Below, one piece after another: positions 39,068 through 51,117 of a stretch of 64,000 nucleotides of DNA. Position numbers and translations under genes: made by a program. A model generated the notes under the pieces. That model was given only the letters and a program-made list of their open reading frames with translations, searched no databases and was not told the origin of the DNA. Each line of letters opens with the position of its first letter. Position 1 is the stretch's first letter. Source of the DNA: Gordius sp. MW1 (lineage: Eukaryota; Nematomorpha; Gordioida; Gordea; Gordiidae); assembly GCA_964036665.1 (NCBI GenBank), contig OZ038530.1, forward strand, positions 13,053,001 to 13,117,000, written 5' to 3'.

Positions 39068-40846
39068 TAGTGTTTCGATCTCGAAAGCAAAATCTCGTCT
39101 CGTCTCGGGTGCGATTATTGAAATCTCGATCTCGTCTCGGCCCAAAAAAATCACGATCTCGTCTCGTCTCGACTTTTAAAGGTAATTACACCCTATGTAC
39201 ATTTTTTCTGGCTCTTATAAATTATTGTATAAGATATAAATTTGTCAAACACAAGGAGTAACTTAAGGTAGGAAGCATTAATATAGGTGTTATATAATAC
39301 TTGACTCAAAGGTATAAAGTTGCTAATTAATAAATTTTATTTATTTCCTGGCTAAGGGTCAATAAAAGGATAAAGATTAATAATATCACCATTTGTTAAC
39401 ATAATGAATTTCTTGAGATGATATATTATAACGTTAAAATAATGACAAAAATGCGAGAGTAAAGTTTTAAAAATATTATCATTATTTATAACAAGTATCT
39501 GAGCATTGCAAATACAATGGCGATGGAAGAACATAGAAGTTTTGAGATCATGCGGTAATTGCACATATACAATTTAATTAAAGTTGTTAAATATAAAATC
39601 AAACAATTCTATTATAGTGTGACATCCCATTATATATAACAAAATATTTACTTAATCCATTTATTATTAATTGTCCCATAAAGTAATTACGTACTAATAA
39701 AGCTTATGTTCATATATATAAATTTATTAATATATTGCAGCATTTCGCAAATAATTCAATGAATTTGAATGCATCTGCCAAGCCCACAGACGTAAAATGT
39801 TATAATTGTGAGGGGTTGAAAATTGTTGAGGTGTGCTATGAGTTTACATGGGCGAGCCAGATTTTGGATCAGGGGGAGGGCAAAACATAAAATTTTTTAA
39901 TTTTTCAAAGTTTTTGCATTGAAATTTTTTTTTCGCAATCGCCCCCCCCCCTCCTTCCCCCCTGGCTACGCCCATGATTACGATGTTTTCGAATAGTCAG
40001 AGACGCCTTGGAAAACAACCTTTTGGCAGGCATTGAGGTCGCCGGGGTGCTCAGAATTGGGATAATTATTTTCGTTAATTAACATATTATATAATATATA
40101 CAATTATATAGTCATTTTTAAAGAATATGTATCCATATATAATAACTGTCAAATGCCTAAATATTCTGAAGCATCTAGGTTGGCTGAAAAAGGGTTTTTG
40201 GGCAGTTTTGATTCCTTATTAACTGGAGTAGGGTAAAGGTTATAGTAATCCTTATGATAATAACGTTTAAGATAAGATGTCGTTGAAGACCTGAAGTATT
40301 GCTATCAGTCATTTTTCTGCTTTAAAGCACAATTTACACTTCCCCATTTTATTTTATTCATCCTAGAATATTGTGAAATAATTGAGCAGCTTGCTCTTTT
40401 TTGAGTTGGATGATGAACTTGTTGCGAATAAACTCATTACTGTCTAAAATTTGTATATTATATAATAATGCTATGCAAATAAGTTATAAATACATCATTA
40501 ATTGTACGTATACCCTAAGGGCCACAAATACTATGTTGTATATTGAATAAAATTTTATTACAAATTTGAAATTTGCGCGAAGCGGATAATTAAGTGTGTA
40601 GTAATTTAATATCAAAAGTTTCAAACTCATATTAATTTGCATTTAATATCCTAAATGTAAATCTCATAAAATAAAAATTCTTAATTAGCTAAACTAAGTC
40701 TCAATAATTAAAAATAAAAATTAAAGCCGAGATCTCGCCGATAAAATCTCGGCTCGTCTTGAAGTAAAAATTCTCGTCTCGATCTCGACCCAATTTTACC
40801 GAGACGAGACGAGATCGAGATTTTTCTCGGTTTTTCCGCATCACTA
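39068..40846. mobile_element. Non-autonomous hAT element (TAGTG...GAGACGAGAC family), 1779 bp, perfect TSD
   Basis: Starts TAGTGTTTCGATCTCG and ends CGCATCACTA. It is flanked by AGCATATG at 39060-39067 and 40847-40854, a perfect 8-bp TSD. Both ends carry repeated TCTCGTCTCG/CGAGACGAGA strings, as in the copy at 47902-49257. It contains a short MITE (39847-39976) and no ORF with a known domain. Confidence -1.
39847..39976. mobile_element. 130-bp MITE (CATGGGCG ... CGCCCATG)
   Basis: CATGGGCGAGCCAG at the left and CTGGCTACGCCCATG at the right, with G- and C-rich stretches just inside. It is the shortest complete member of the GGGCGTAGCC family here and is nested in the hAT at 39068. No TSD was recognised. 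Confidence -1.
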
Positions 40847-41183
40847 AGCATATGATGTAAATCTTGTTATCATACAAATATATCTTAAATTACTTATCCA
40901 ATGTATATAGTTTATTTTATCTCTTCGAAACGCATCTAGGGCTAGGATAATTTAAAAAACACAACAGAGGCTCAACTAACTCAATGTCTTTGCTAGTTGA
41001 ATGTTTTTGTAATCATAGACTTACGATTTTATTTAATATTGCAATATAAATGTAAATTAATTAATAAGAAATTTACACCATTATTTAGATTTAAAATAAC
41101 TTGAATAAACGCTCTTTGTAAATTCCTTGCTTCAGTATTTGATTACAAGTCAATCACATTGCTTTCACCTCATTATTAAGTAT

Positions 41184-42111
41184 GGGAGACCGGGGACTAA
41201 ATAGCCATACAAAATTAAATCACATTTTAAAAAAACTTATAAAGTTTTTGAAAAATTTTTTGAAATACATTTTTATGGTCCATTTCTACTATAGGGAAAA
41301 AATCAGAAAAAATGCATATAGTTTTTCCATAAATTAAGTTTAAAAAAGTCAAAAATCCTAGAAATTTTAGAAGTGCCCGGGGCTAGTTATAGCCCTGTTT
41401 AGGGGATAGAATGGCCCTGACGTTTTCACTTCTTAATGTTATATGCTAACTCAAATCAATAAAAAGATTCTTTCAATATAAAAAACATAGAAAATGCAAA
41501 TGTAATATGATTGCATTTTATATAATACAAATAAAAAAAGAGTTAAGATGATAATAATCTGATTTAAGTACACTTAAAAGACAGATTCTGCAATGGAAAA
41601 AATCTTTTACTCGTTTTTTGAAGTATAATCATAGTCTATTTATATTCCAAATTACACTGTTAAACAAAATTTTGTTTTTTAAATTTTGTCATTTGCAAGA
41701 CACAATGAAAAATGACTAGCACTAGCCCCTCTCCGACTAGCCCCAGCCCCTATTTTTATAAACAATTAATAATTTAGCATGTTATATTACGGGTTAAAAA
41801 TTTAATCATTAGACGGATTTTATAAAAAAAATATCGCTTTAAAGATAAAACTTAAACTAATCCAATATATACAGTCAAAAAAATTTTATATGCAAAATAC
41901 AAAATTTTGCCAAGGCTACTAATAGCCACAAAAAATTGTTTTTCCTCTATAAAAATTTTAAATTTTATTTTTTCTAAACAAAATATTTTTGCACTTATAC
42001 CTTGTGAAAAAATACAAATATGGTTAAAATTTTTATTTTATATCATTATTATTTCAAAAAATAATCACAAAGATAATAGTAACCCCGAGCTACGACTAGC
42101 CCCGGTCTCCC
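41184..42111. mobile_element. TIR element with GGGAGACCGGGG ends, 928 bp
   Basis: GGGAGACCGGGGACTA at 41184 and its inverted partner TAGCCCCGGTCTCCC ending at 42111. Internal degenerate copies of GGGGCTAGT occur near 41395 and 41720. The interior is AT-rich and lacks a transposase. The superfamily is uncertain because no TSD could be fixed. Confidence -1.
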
Positions 42112-42509
42112 CTAGTTTATTATAATTTATTTTCTAGATAATTAAACAATACTCTTTACTAAAGCTTTAATATTTTATAATATTTTGGCTAATAGCCTTA
42201 GCTTTAAGAAATTTTTAGTTGAGATAAAAGCCTACTCTCCTTAGTCATTTATTTTTAATTTCCTTGTATGCTTTAATTAGATACAATTAAGAACCTTTAA
42301 ATTGTTGAACAATTTGATGAACAAGCAGAACCACAAACATAGGTAAAGCATTATTAATGCTTCCTTTCATATTTTAAGTATGAAAGTACGCCGAGGAATT
42401 TATTCATTTTCATGTAATGAGGACACAGACTAATAGACTGTTCAATAACTTTTAAGAAGTGTTCCGAATTGTGGCATCTATTTTAAAAATTTAATAGAAT
42501 GGTAAGGTT

Positions 42510-44708
42510 TGTTGCGTCAATTACTATTTTGCTCGCGGCATATTACTTGTGTCTTGAAACTTAATTGACTCATTTACATTCCTTAATCCTTACTACTTCG
42601 CGACGTTAATTGACCAATCACATATATACCTTCACCACTAAATGTAATTGATTTATTCAATTAATTCGCGATTATATAAAGTCGTTTAAAACACTTCTTC
42701 ACTACTTACTTCTTTACGAACTCTTTTCTTTTCCCTCACATTATTATCTACCTTCAATAAAGAGTCTCTCCTTCCAATAATTGGTGACCTAGCTTTTCGG
42801 GGGAGCCGTTTTTTTCCTCCTCCAGAACACTCCCTTCAGTAACGGCCTCTTAGTTTTGTTGTTAAAATAATCACATCAGATATTGGGCATTACCTTGTTA
42901 ATCTGGCAGCCAATACAAATATTGTAAAGATACGATCGAGCTGAACAACCAAACACTTCAACCTCTAAAAATCGAACTCTACGTGTCCGACTGCTATGCC
43001 TACCTACCTGATTGCTACTACGACAAAAACCTCGATGCCCTATTACACCTCTACATAAACAACAACAGCAACGTCTGCCGAACGCCCAACCACTGCTCTG
43101 AGCATGGCCCTAATCACAAAACCCATCTCAACATCAACACCACATGGCCTCTTGCAACGAGCAAAGACTACGGTCGGCAAAACAATAACACCTACTACCA
43201 ACGTTCTCACCACCGCTTACCGGTTTAGTTGATGACCGATTGCAATTCCAATATAGATACCTCTGCCCGCGGCATGTATCTTATTAATATATTGGATAGC
43301 ACCACAACAACACACACACAACTCACACCTCGGCCACCTCACGAACAACCACGGTAGGCGGAAAAAAAAACTGGCTAGTAGTACTAAGACTAACATCATT
43401 TACATCTCTCTTACAGCAAACAATTTTTCCCCCCTTACAGCAAACAATTTTTTTTTAATTTTTGTAACTCCGTTTATACGCAGCGGAATATTTGTTGCGT
43501 CAATTACTATTTTGCTCGCGGCATATTACTTGTGTCTTGAAACTTAATTGACTCATTTACATTACCTTACTACTTCGCGACGTTAATGGACCAATCACAT
43601 ATATTTCGCGGATTCACCACTAAACTCAATCCTTGAGCCGTCAGATCCCTCTCTTGAAGGTAGGATGCGCCATGACGGCTCTTCTCTAGTCCCCTGGCAA
43701 AATGGCCTATCCCTCAAATGGGATTTTACTTGTATTGACCTATTTGCCCCTTCCCATTTTAATTACGACCCTATCGCAACAGCAGAAGGGCGTAAAATTA
43801 CAAAGTATTCTGCCCTATCCCTGTCGTAGCCTCGTGCTCCGGTTCCTTTGGCAAATAGGCAATGGGGTTTTTTAAAGAAATCGAAAACGCACCCCGAAAT
43901 CTAAAATTTCTGCGTTCTTTTTACTCAGGCAACAACTAGGGATTCTTGTTGTACGATACAACTTTAAATCCTTTGCCGACTCACGGCCCATTTTAGAAGA
44001 TAATGATATTGATCTTTGTATTTAACCAATATATCTTTATTTTTGTATTTCGCTAGGAGTTATGTGAGGTTATTGGGCAACAACTGTGTATTAAAATCAA
44101 TAGCGAACCCCCTTCCCCCAAAAGCTTAAATTATCAATAACTTTTAATTACTCATCGTGAGCTGAACCTTAATATCAAGGCAAATTTGGGATATTGGACG
44201 GTTTGCTAATGATAAGTTGGCCCCCGCCATCAGGGTCAACCTCCGTCCATTGCGGGGATAGATGTTTTTGCACATCAGCTGAAGCGGGTGGCATTACGGT
44301 GGATGAGAATGGAACATCGCGCTAACAATTTTAATGTTTTTCCTTAATCCTGTTTAAATCTTAGTAAAAATTATTTCTTAAATTCCCGTGAAAACACCAG
44401 ACCGCCCCAGGAAGTAGATAACTAAGCGATTATTATAATGGTCATCATTCTATATAAAATTAACACTTTTATCATTATCCTATTTGTCTAAAGTTTTTGC
44501 TAGAACCCATCACGGTTTGATAACTAAATTGCCTGCCAAGGCCAGCAAAAATATATGTTTGTTTCAAAAAAAAATTTATGCAATTAATTCGCGATTATAT
44601 AAAGGAGTTTAAAACACTTCTTCACTACTTACTTCTTTACGAATTACGAACTCTTTTCTTTTCCCTCACATTATATTTACCTTTAATAAAGAGTCATCTC
44701 CATACAAT
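42510..44708 (+). mobile_element. Miniature LTR retrotransposon (TRIM-like) with 5-bp TSD
   Basis: LTR 1 is 42510-42778 (269 bp); LTR 2 is 43493-44708, enlarged by an insertion at about 43623-44580. Both start TGTTGCGTCAATTACTATTT, share a TATATAAAG promoter and an AATAAAGAGT poly(A) region, and end in CAAT. AGGTT flanks the element at 42505-42509 and 44709-44713. The internal part is only about 714 bp, starts AATTGGTGACC where a primer-binding site is expected, and encodes no gag or pol. It therefore depended on proteins supplied elsewhere. An 81-residue ORF at 42983-43228 has no recognisable domain. Confidence -1.
43623..43829 (+). pseudogene. Retroelement protein fragment inserted in the 3' LTR
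   Basis: A 68-codon frame contains RHDGSSLVPWQNGLSLKWDF, then TCIDLFAPSH and ATAEGRKITKYSAL. This pattern (DG.S.VPW, WD.TC.D..APSH, A..A..RK..KYS) recurs in proteins encoded near reverse transcriptases of invertebrate mobile elements, possibly a nuclease-like domain. A stop at 43827 and later frameshifts end it. The call is from memory of the motif, not a search. Confidence -1.
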
Positions 44709-44966
44709 AGGTTTATGCTTATTATGGTTTCAGCTCTGCCCTATATTATTATTTTGATATAAAAATGTAAATCATTTTTTTTATAAACACGAACTTTTGA
44801 AAGTTGAAATATTGCTATAAAAATTAATAATTATTTTAAAATAGTGCCATCTACACTTGAACTTATTTTTTAACATGAATTGTCCAATTTATATGGTTTG
44901 ATAAATTTTTAAAATCACTATAATGATTAAAATGGGTCGTTTTATGTTATAAGATCGATGATTATT

Positions 44967-45616
44967 CTTCTTCTTCTTCTTTCTATGACTGTTTGTCACC
45001 TAGGCTGGTGGTCAGTCCTTTCAGCATTCGTTTCCATTTGTTTCTATGTTTACATAGATCTTTCTTTATCTTGTGGACTTTCATGTCGTGCCGTATTTTA
45101 TGAATTCAGGTAAGCTTGGGTCTTCCTCTCCTTCGTTTTCCTGCGAAATATATCATCTTGATTTTATTTTCGACGTAGCTATCGTCCCTTTTTTCGACAT
45201 GGCCATACCATCTTAGTCTATTTTTTAGAAGCTTTGTCGTAATAGATGTAGTACCCAAAATTCTTCTTATTTCTTCATTTCGCCTAGGTTCCTTTTTGCT
45301 TACTCCTAGCACCCATCTTAGCATTCTCATCTCCATGGTCGCAAGACGCTGCTCTTCTCTTTTACGTATAGCCCATGATTCCGAGCTATACAGTGCTGTT
45401 GGCTGTATGATAGATTTATACAATGCGCCTTTTTCTTGGAATGTTTTTGTCACACAGAACGCCTGTCAAGTCCCTCCACTTAAGCCATCCGAAATTTATC
45501 CTTGCTTGGATTTCTTTATCAATTCCACCATCCGATTGAAGTGTTGATCCTAAATATTTGAAGGAATCCACGCTTGTAAGTTGCCAATCGCCTAAAGTAA
45601 GGGATGCATTTAGCTA
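44967..45616 (-). pseudogene. RTE-type LINE, 5'-truncated 650-bp copy with (GAA)n tail and TSD
   Basis: The minus strand reads SVDSFKYLGSTLQSDGG, GWLKWRDLTGVLCDK, then (after a frameshift near 45453) SIIQPTALYSSESWAI, LATMEMRMLRWVLGVSK, KNRLRWYGHVEKRD and RHDMKVHKIKKDLCKHRNKW, ending GLTTSLGDKQS. This is the C-terminal RT extension typical of RTE/BovB-like LINEs. The tail is GAAGAAGAAGAAGAA. Flanks GATCGATGATTATT (44953-44966) and GATCAATGATTATT (45617-45630) form a 14-bp TSD with one mismatch. It is dead on arrival by 5' truncation and later frameshifted. Confidence -1.
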
Positions 45617-45630
45617 GATCAATGATTATT

Positions 45631-47372
45631 GACAAATACCATCCATCGCTATACAAACTTTACGTAGATATTTGAAATGGCGGTCGTTTTTTGCAACCCT
45701 TTTGATGCGTGAATATATAAGAGATCAGCAGTCTATGATTGAGGATCAAAGTATAATAGTATAATTTTATAGAGACTATTTGGTTGTAGCAATATCGATA
45801 TACATTATGTCAAAATAGAAGGGAGTAGGGTTCAATTTTTCGGTAGAGGATAAGGATATGTATGTGCCTTCTTATATTCGTCGAAATCTTTTAATTGAAT
45901 TGGGTATTAAGGTAATGTCCAGGTTCGACGTTCTCCTTGAGTAGCTTATTCTATCTCATGAATGATGCACGGGTTTATTGATCCTAAAGATCAAATTTTT
46001 ATAAATTTGATTATAATAAAAAAACTTTAGATGCTGTGAACCACTTAATGAGGCTAAATTAAAAGGCAATCCTTAATAAATTGAAACATGATACAATATA
46101 ATAAAGCTCGCATATCTATAACTAAGGTATTATAGCTGTTATCCTCCAAACAACTTTTGAGGTAATTCGTGGCTGGGAAGGAACTGATTTTACAACATTC
46201 TTTTTAAAGAAGTTAATTTGTTAATGCCAAGTCGCAAGAAAAGGTACAAAGGTCCTTAAAAATTTCGAATTTTTGATTTAAACATTAATTAAACTAAATA
46301 TTTTAAACTTAATGAAGACAACTTTGATCAATATTTTTTTAATTGGAATTGTAATTTCAATGCGTTATTTTCTCTCGTGCTTTATGGTTTAGGAATAAAA
46401 AAATTCCTTTACTAGATGACCATTTTGAATGAATTAAATTAATAAAGTCAAATAGTTTTTTTGCAGGTTGCTTTATACAATTGTATCAACATCTAATGTG
46501 AATTACTAAATGCTCCTTTTTTTAAAAAAGTAAGAGCTTGGTATTAAACTAGATCCTTTTTGATGGAGGGTTCCGTTTTTGATGAACTTTCACAAATCTA
46601 TTATTAACAATATCTACTCTCCAATCTTAAGAAGTTATAAATTGCGTGTCACCTAGTGAGAATATATCCTAGTGGGCAAGCGCGAAAGCGAAGTATTAAT
46701 AACCAACATTTTCAAACAAAGGAAAAAATAAAAATGTAAAAAATACTATTTCCTACGTTTTACAACCGTTAAATCTTAATAACACAATTTCAATATTACC
46801 AATTATAGGGAGCCAAAACACTTAAATTTTTATGCTAATACTTGATTTTGATGAGAGCCGGGGAATTCAGCTATCTACAGGTAAATTCCTTCCAAGCTTA
46901 TAATATACACACGTACTACCTTGTACTACCTTTGTATATCTAAATTTATACATAGTAATTTAGACTACAGCCTGTTAATACTTCATTAAGTTATAGGCAT
47001 ACCTTTTTGTATAATTAAAGCCAATTAACAAAGTCAAAAGGGGAATCTCAGTTTCATTACACTATACTAATATTTCCTTTAAAATAATTTGTTATTGACA
47101 TCAGTAGATTATTCCTGGTAAAAGGAAAAGCCTATCCGTTAGCTTAATATTGCACTCAGGTGAGAGCGTACCCTGTCTATATTGAATTGCCATATTCGAA
47201 TATTTATATGATTAAAAACACTTATATAATACATTTTAATTTGATCATCTTCTATGCTCTTAATCAAATAACTAAAACAAGTTGCATTGCCATTTATGCA
47301 GTAATAAAATAAGCTCGTAGTTATAAAATTAAGTTTAGCAACAAAATCAACTCTAAATGGAGCTTTCCCACA
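45631..47372. other. AT-rich intergenic stretch
   Basis: No gene, RNA or element end recognised. A TATATAAGAG at about 45713 is not followed by a usable reading frame. Confidence -1.
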
Positions 47373-47470
47373 TTAGTAAAGGCATAGGGTTTGGTAAGGG
47401 GCACAGGGACCCATATCAGTAAAGGCATAGGCTTTGGTAAGGGGCACAGGGACCCATATCAGTAGAGGCG
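47373..47470 (-). repeat. Fragment of satellite-associated 55-bp module
   Basis: Two tandem copies of GGTAAGGGGCACAGGGACCC followed by ATATCAGTA and AGGC. The complement (GCCTCTACTGATATGGGTCC) recurs throughout the 50-62 kb array. It replaces the N-terminal coding part of the receptor pseudogene that follows. Confidence -1.
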
Positions 47471-49912
47471 TAAAGCTCCTGGGCATGTGTGGAAATGGAC
47501 AAGCCTTTTTAATCTCTCGCAACCTAATCGATCCAATCAGCAAATTTTACCTAGCTTACTTGGCATTTTTTAACGGCATAGTTTGTTTTTTGACCATGTT
47601 TTACCATTTCTTGAACGCTATGCCTCCGCTATTTAAATGGCCCTGATTCATAATACCTGCATTTGGATTACATTGATTCGCAAATTAGCTATGACAGGGT
47701 CGATAATTTCTCGGAAAGCCGCCCCTCTAATAATGACACTCTACTTTTCGACCGTTTTTTGGTCATAAGGAAATCAAATCAAGCAACCTACAAGGTTGGA
47801 GGAAAGTGGCAACTCGCCATATTACACCCATGTTGATAGTAACATTTTCTTTTATATTTTGCACCCCAATTCTAGGCTGGTATACGATTCATCGTTGTAA
47901 ATAGTGATGCAAAAAACCGAAATGAGAATTTGAAATTTGGAGTCGAGATCAAGACGCGAATTTTGATGTCGAGACGAGACGATACGACATTTTTTCGGCG
48001 AGATCTCGACTTTTTATTGATCGTTAGATTTTATTAAATATTGTGTATTTTAATTTACATGATTTACATATGGTATTAAGTGTAGATCAATATGTATGGA
48101 ATATATTTGATGTTTAAAAAATTTCTATGTGTAATAAATATTATATATTTTTGCAAAAAATTTAAAATTTGGCAATCATTTATCCAGCATGGTTGATCCT
48201 TAGCGTATGTGAATAATTTTATAATATTTTTATAACATATTTCTATCCATAGCATTATTGAATATTACAAAATGTTAGGCTTAGAATGAGTTCTGATGGA
48301 ATAGTAAATAATACTACTAAAGCATATTCAAATTTCGCAGTTACTCATCCTGCATTATGCGGTAATTATAAATTGGTGGTCAATCAGTTGAATAATTAAA
48401 CATTTTGAGCACCAGCCTAACGATTTCAAAGTACAATAGAGTATTTAATGACACCGTAATAAATTAAATCTTAAATTATGAGTTTTCTAAAAGATTTATG
48501 ATTCAACTAATAATACCTGCCAAATCTCTGAACCTTAATAAGACATTATGTGAATACATAGTTTTGTCATATGCATTACTTTTCACATTATAAGCTGGGT
48601 GGGCAGGTGCATTTTAACTTCTATAATTTCTAAAATTGTGCGATATTAAATAAATACACGAACCTATACTGTACTAGATAAATTAATATTTAATGGCAAA
48701 GAGTTAGATTGGAAGGTAATTAATTAGAATAAAATTGATTTTAATGATTTTTGTCATAAAATTAAATACGTGCACTTTGATTTAAAGAAGGATCTCAATT
48801 TGCGCAATTATGCAACTAAGTTAACTATAAGAGAATTATAATTTTCTAAGTCTATTTTCAGCTGACAAACACAGTTAATTTGATATAAATGTTATAATTT
48901 TCGTGAAATATAAAATTTAATTTTCTATACTTTAAATATTTATTTATAGTTTTTTCAGTCTGCACTTCCCATAGAAAATGTTATCTTTATGAATTAATTC
49001 ATCTTTATATTGTCAATGAGATGTCGTGTCCCGCTAAATCGTTAAAAATGTGTATTAAAGTTTTTTAAAAAATATGAAGTTTGCCATTTGGATTTTTTAA
49101 CACATATTTAATATTTTTAATAGAACAGGATAAATTTTATTCCGTATATATTTTTGTTGAAAAGTCGAGACGAGACGAGAATTCTCGTCGAGACGAGATT
49201 TTCATAATCGCTCCCGAGACGAGATTTTGTTGAGACCGAGACGAGATCGAAACACTAGTTGTAAAACGGATGTCAATTTCAAGACATATCACAGCACCAA
49301 TGCAAGCTTATTCAATAAATACGTTGGACAAAGTGGCTTATGCTACAAAAGAGTAAGACATAGGAAAAAATACTAGGTCCTTTATGAGGTGTTTCGTGAA
49401 TTGATACACACATACTTACCGTCTATAACCATGATGTTCTTCGCCTGTATTATATCATTCTTGATCCTCGAACTAAAGAGAAAATCCAACATACGCATAG
49501 CAAGTTTAACGATGACGTTAAAAAGATATGGATCCCACATTAGGGAAGAAATGACTATGAGCAAAAATATTACTATTAGATCATTGAGTATGAATGAGCA
49601 AATTAAGGGTAAGATGCCTACTGGAAGTCACATTGTTGGTTTGTTAATCGGATTTGTGGGATTATATTGTATAAGTACAATCCCCGCATCTTTGATGTCG
49701 ATTATGCTGTCGCTGAATTATTCCAATTTGTACACACCTCATTTAGAACTCATAAGAGTTTAAAAATATGGCTATCTTGGGAGTCATATTGGATTTATCA
49801 AATTACTGTTTCTGCTTCTATCTCTACTCTATATTAGATAGAATTTTTCGCCAAACTTTAGTTCAAGCAAATTATTTACAACAAAATTTATACACTGTGC
49901 ACATTTTATAAA
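47471..49912 (+). pseudogene. GPCR pseudogene, paralogue of 36980-38220, split by a hAT element
   Basis: Segment 1, 47471-47901: LLGMCGNGQAFLISRNLIDP (TM1), FYLAYLAFFNGIVCFLTM (TM2), several stops, then TPMLIVTFSFIFCTPILGWY (TM4). The hAT at 47902-49257 interrupts at codons for HRCK. Segment 2, 49258-49912: NASLFNKYVGQSGLCYKRVR, a stop, LYEVFRELIHTYLPSITMM (TM5), then GLLIGFVGLYCISTIPASLM (TM6). After a frameshift near 49763 comes GVILDLSNYCFCFYLYSILD (TM7). The order and motifs parallel the gene at 36980-38220 in the opposite orientation. The N terminus is lost. Stops, frameshift and insertion make it clearly non-functional. Confidence -1.
47902..49257. mobile_element. Non-autonomous hAT element (TAGTG...GAGACGAGAC family), 1356 bp, perfect TSD
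   Basis: Starts TAGTGATGCAAAAAACCG and ends GATCGAAACACTA. GTTGTAAA stands on both sides (47894-47901 and 49258-49265), a perfect 8-bp TSD taken from the receptor reading frame. CGAGACGAGAC subterminal repeats are shared with 39068-40846. No ORF. Confidence -1.
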
Positions 49913-50191
49913 TTGTATTATTTGTTGAAAATGTTTGATCTACTGTACAAAATTATTTTAAATAACATTAATAAAATATATTATGTGCTCTACAACCAAA
50001 GGTTAAAACATATTTTTACGAATAGTAAGTCATAATGAAACAATCATTCAGTAATTTTATATTTATACCAGCACTAGAGTTTTAGGTTTGGGGGGGGGGG
50101 GGCGAGTATTAATTTTAATTTAGTGAGGAAGGGGTGAATGACGGCCAAAATTTTTTCCGTTCCTGTTTATCAAACTGAACGGGTAACTGTT
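49913..50191. other. Intergenic stretch with G-run MITE remnant
   Basis: About 14 G at 50089-50102 followed by GAGGAAGGGGTGAATGACGG, probably the remains of a hAT-type MITE; otherwise AT-rich. Confidence -1.
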
Positions 50192-50400
50192 TTAATTGCT
50201 ATGCAATTTATGGGCTCGCTTTTTGTTGTCCGTTGTCCGTCCGTCCATCCTCCAACGTTCTGACTTGCTGGTTCGATACTCGGAGAGGACAAATTTTTTT
50301 TTTAAAAATTAATATATTGTTCTTGTTAACACCATTGATAATATGACTTTTTGGTCGTCCGCTGGCTACTGACCAATGAAAAAATTGACCGTTGGCCGTA
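50192..50400 (+). mobile_element. Helentron-like 5' module with B-box-like motif and one satellite unit
   Basis: Palindromic start AATTGCTATGCAATTTATGG, a GTCCGTCC-rich stretch, GGTTCGATACTCGG followed by AGAGGACAAA, a T run and one hairpin unit (CTGACCAATG ... GACCGTTGGCC). Truncated at the right by the MITE at 50418. Confidence -1.
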
Positions 50401-50417
50401 AGAAAAATTGAGGTGTG

Positions 50418-50578
50418 CATATGCGTAGCCAGGGGGTGGCAGGGAGGGGCGGCTGCCCCCTTTAAATTTAAAAAACTTAGATATTTTATCAAGTTTTGGC
50501 TAAAATTAAAAAAATGGTCATTTTGCCCTTCCCTCAATCATTGACCCCTCTAATTTCAATTTCCTGGCTACTCTCATG
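50418..50578. mobile_element. MITE (GCGTAGCCAGGG family), complete left end of the array's first unit
   Basis: ATATGCGTAGCCAGGGGGTG on the left, TCCTGGCTACTCTCATG on the right. From 50459 rightwards it is part of the 3.05-kb repeat unit; later units contain only this right part. The array breakpoint therefore lies inside this element. Confidence -1.
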
Positions 50579-51117
50579 AGGATGTTTAAAATTTAAACAA
50601 CAAATTAAGTGCGAGTTATGAAACTTTTTGATTCCACAGATTTTGATTACTAAATTTATTTTCATGATTTATTACATATATATATATATTTGATAGCATA
50701 CAGTATCAGGTCACGTCACATTCAATTTAAAATATAGAGTTTTGCAAATGAATCATTTAATAAATTTAAACATAATCTTATTAATTGCTATGCAATTTAT
50801 GGGCTCGCTTTTTGTTATCCGTCCATTGTCCGCCCAACATTACGATAATCAAGATAGCTATATATAATGCACGATATTTTGCATATCTTATTTATGGGGT
50901 TTAAGAAATATTGTTTCAAATTTATTTTATGGATCTTTAAATGTGGTATACACAAAAAAATATAAATCATTATTTTTTCATTTTACACATAATGTAACTT
51001 GTATTATTCGTCTCTATCTAATTATGAAGCTATATGATGTCTTGTGTTACCTCTTTTATACCGCCATCTATTATTTGTTTTAATTTAGATTGCAAAAACT
51101 TGCTGATGCAAATATAC

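Noticed and set aside
42983-43228. 81-codon ORF as a gag remnant
   Set aside because: No zinc knuckle, capsid or other retroviral-type motif can be seen.
45706-45830. TATATAAGAG as the promoter of a third microgene
   Set aside because: The first ATG reads MSK then stop, and no splice-compatible downstream exons were found.
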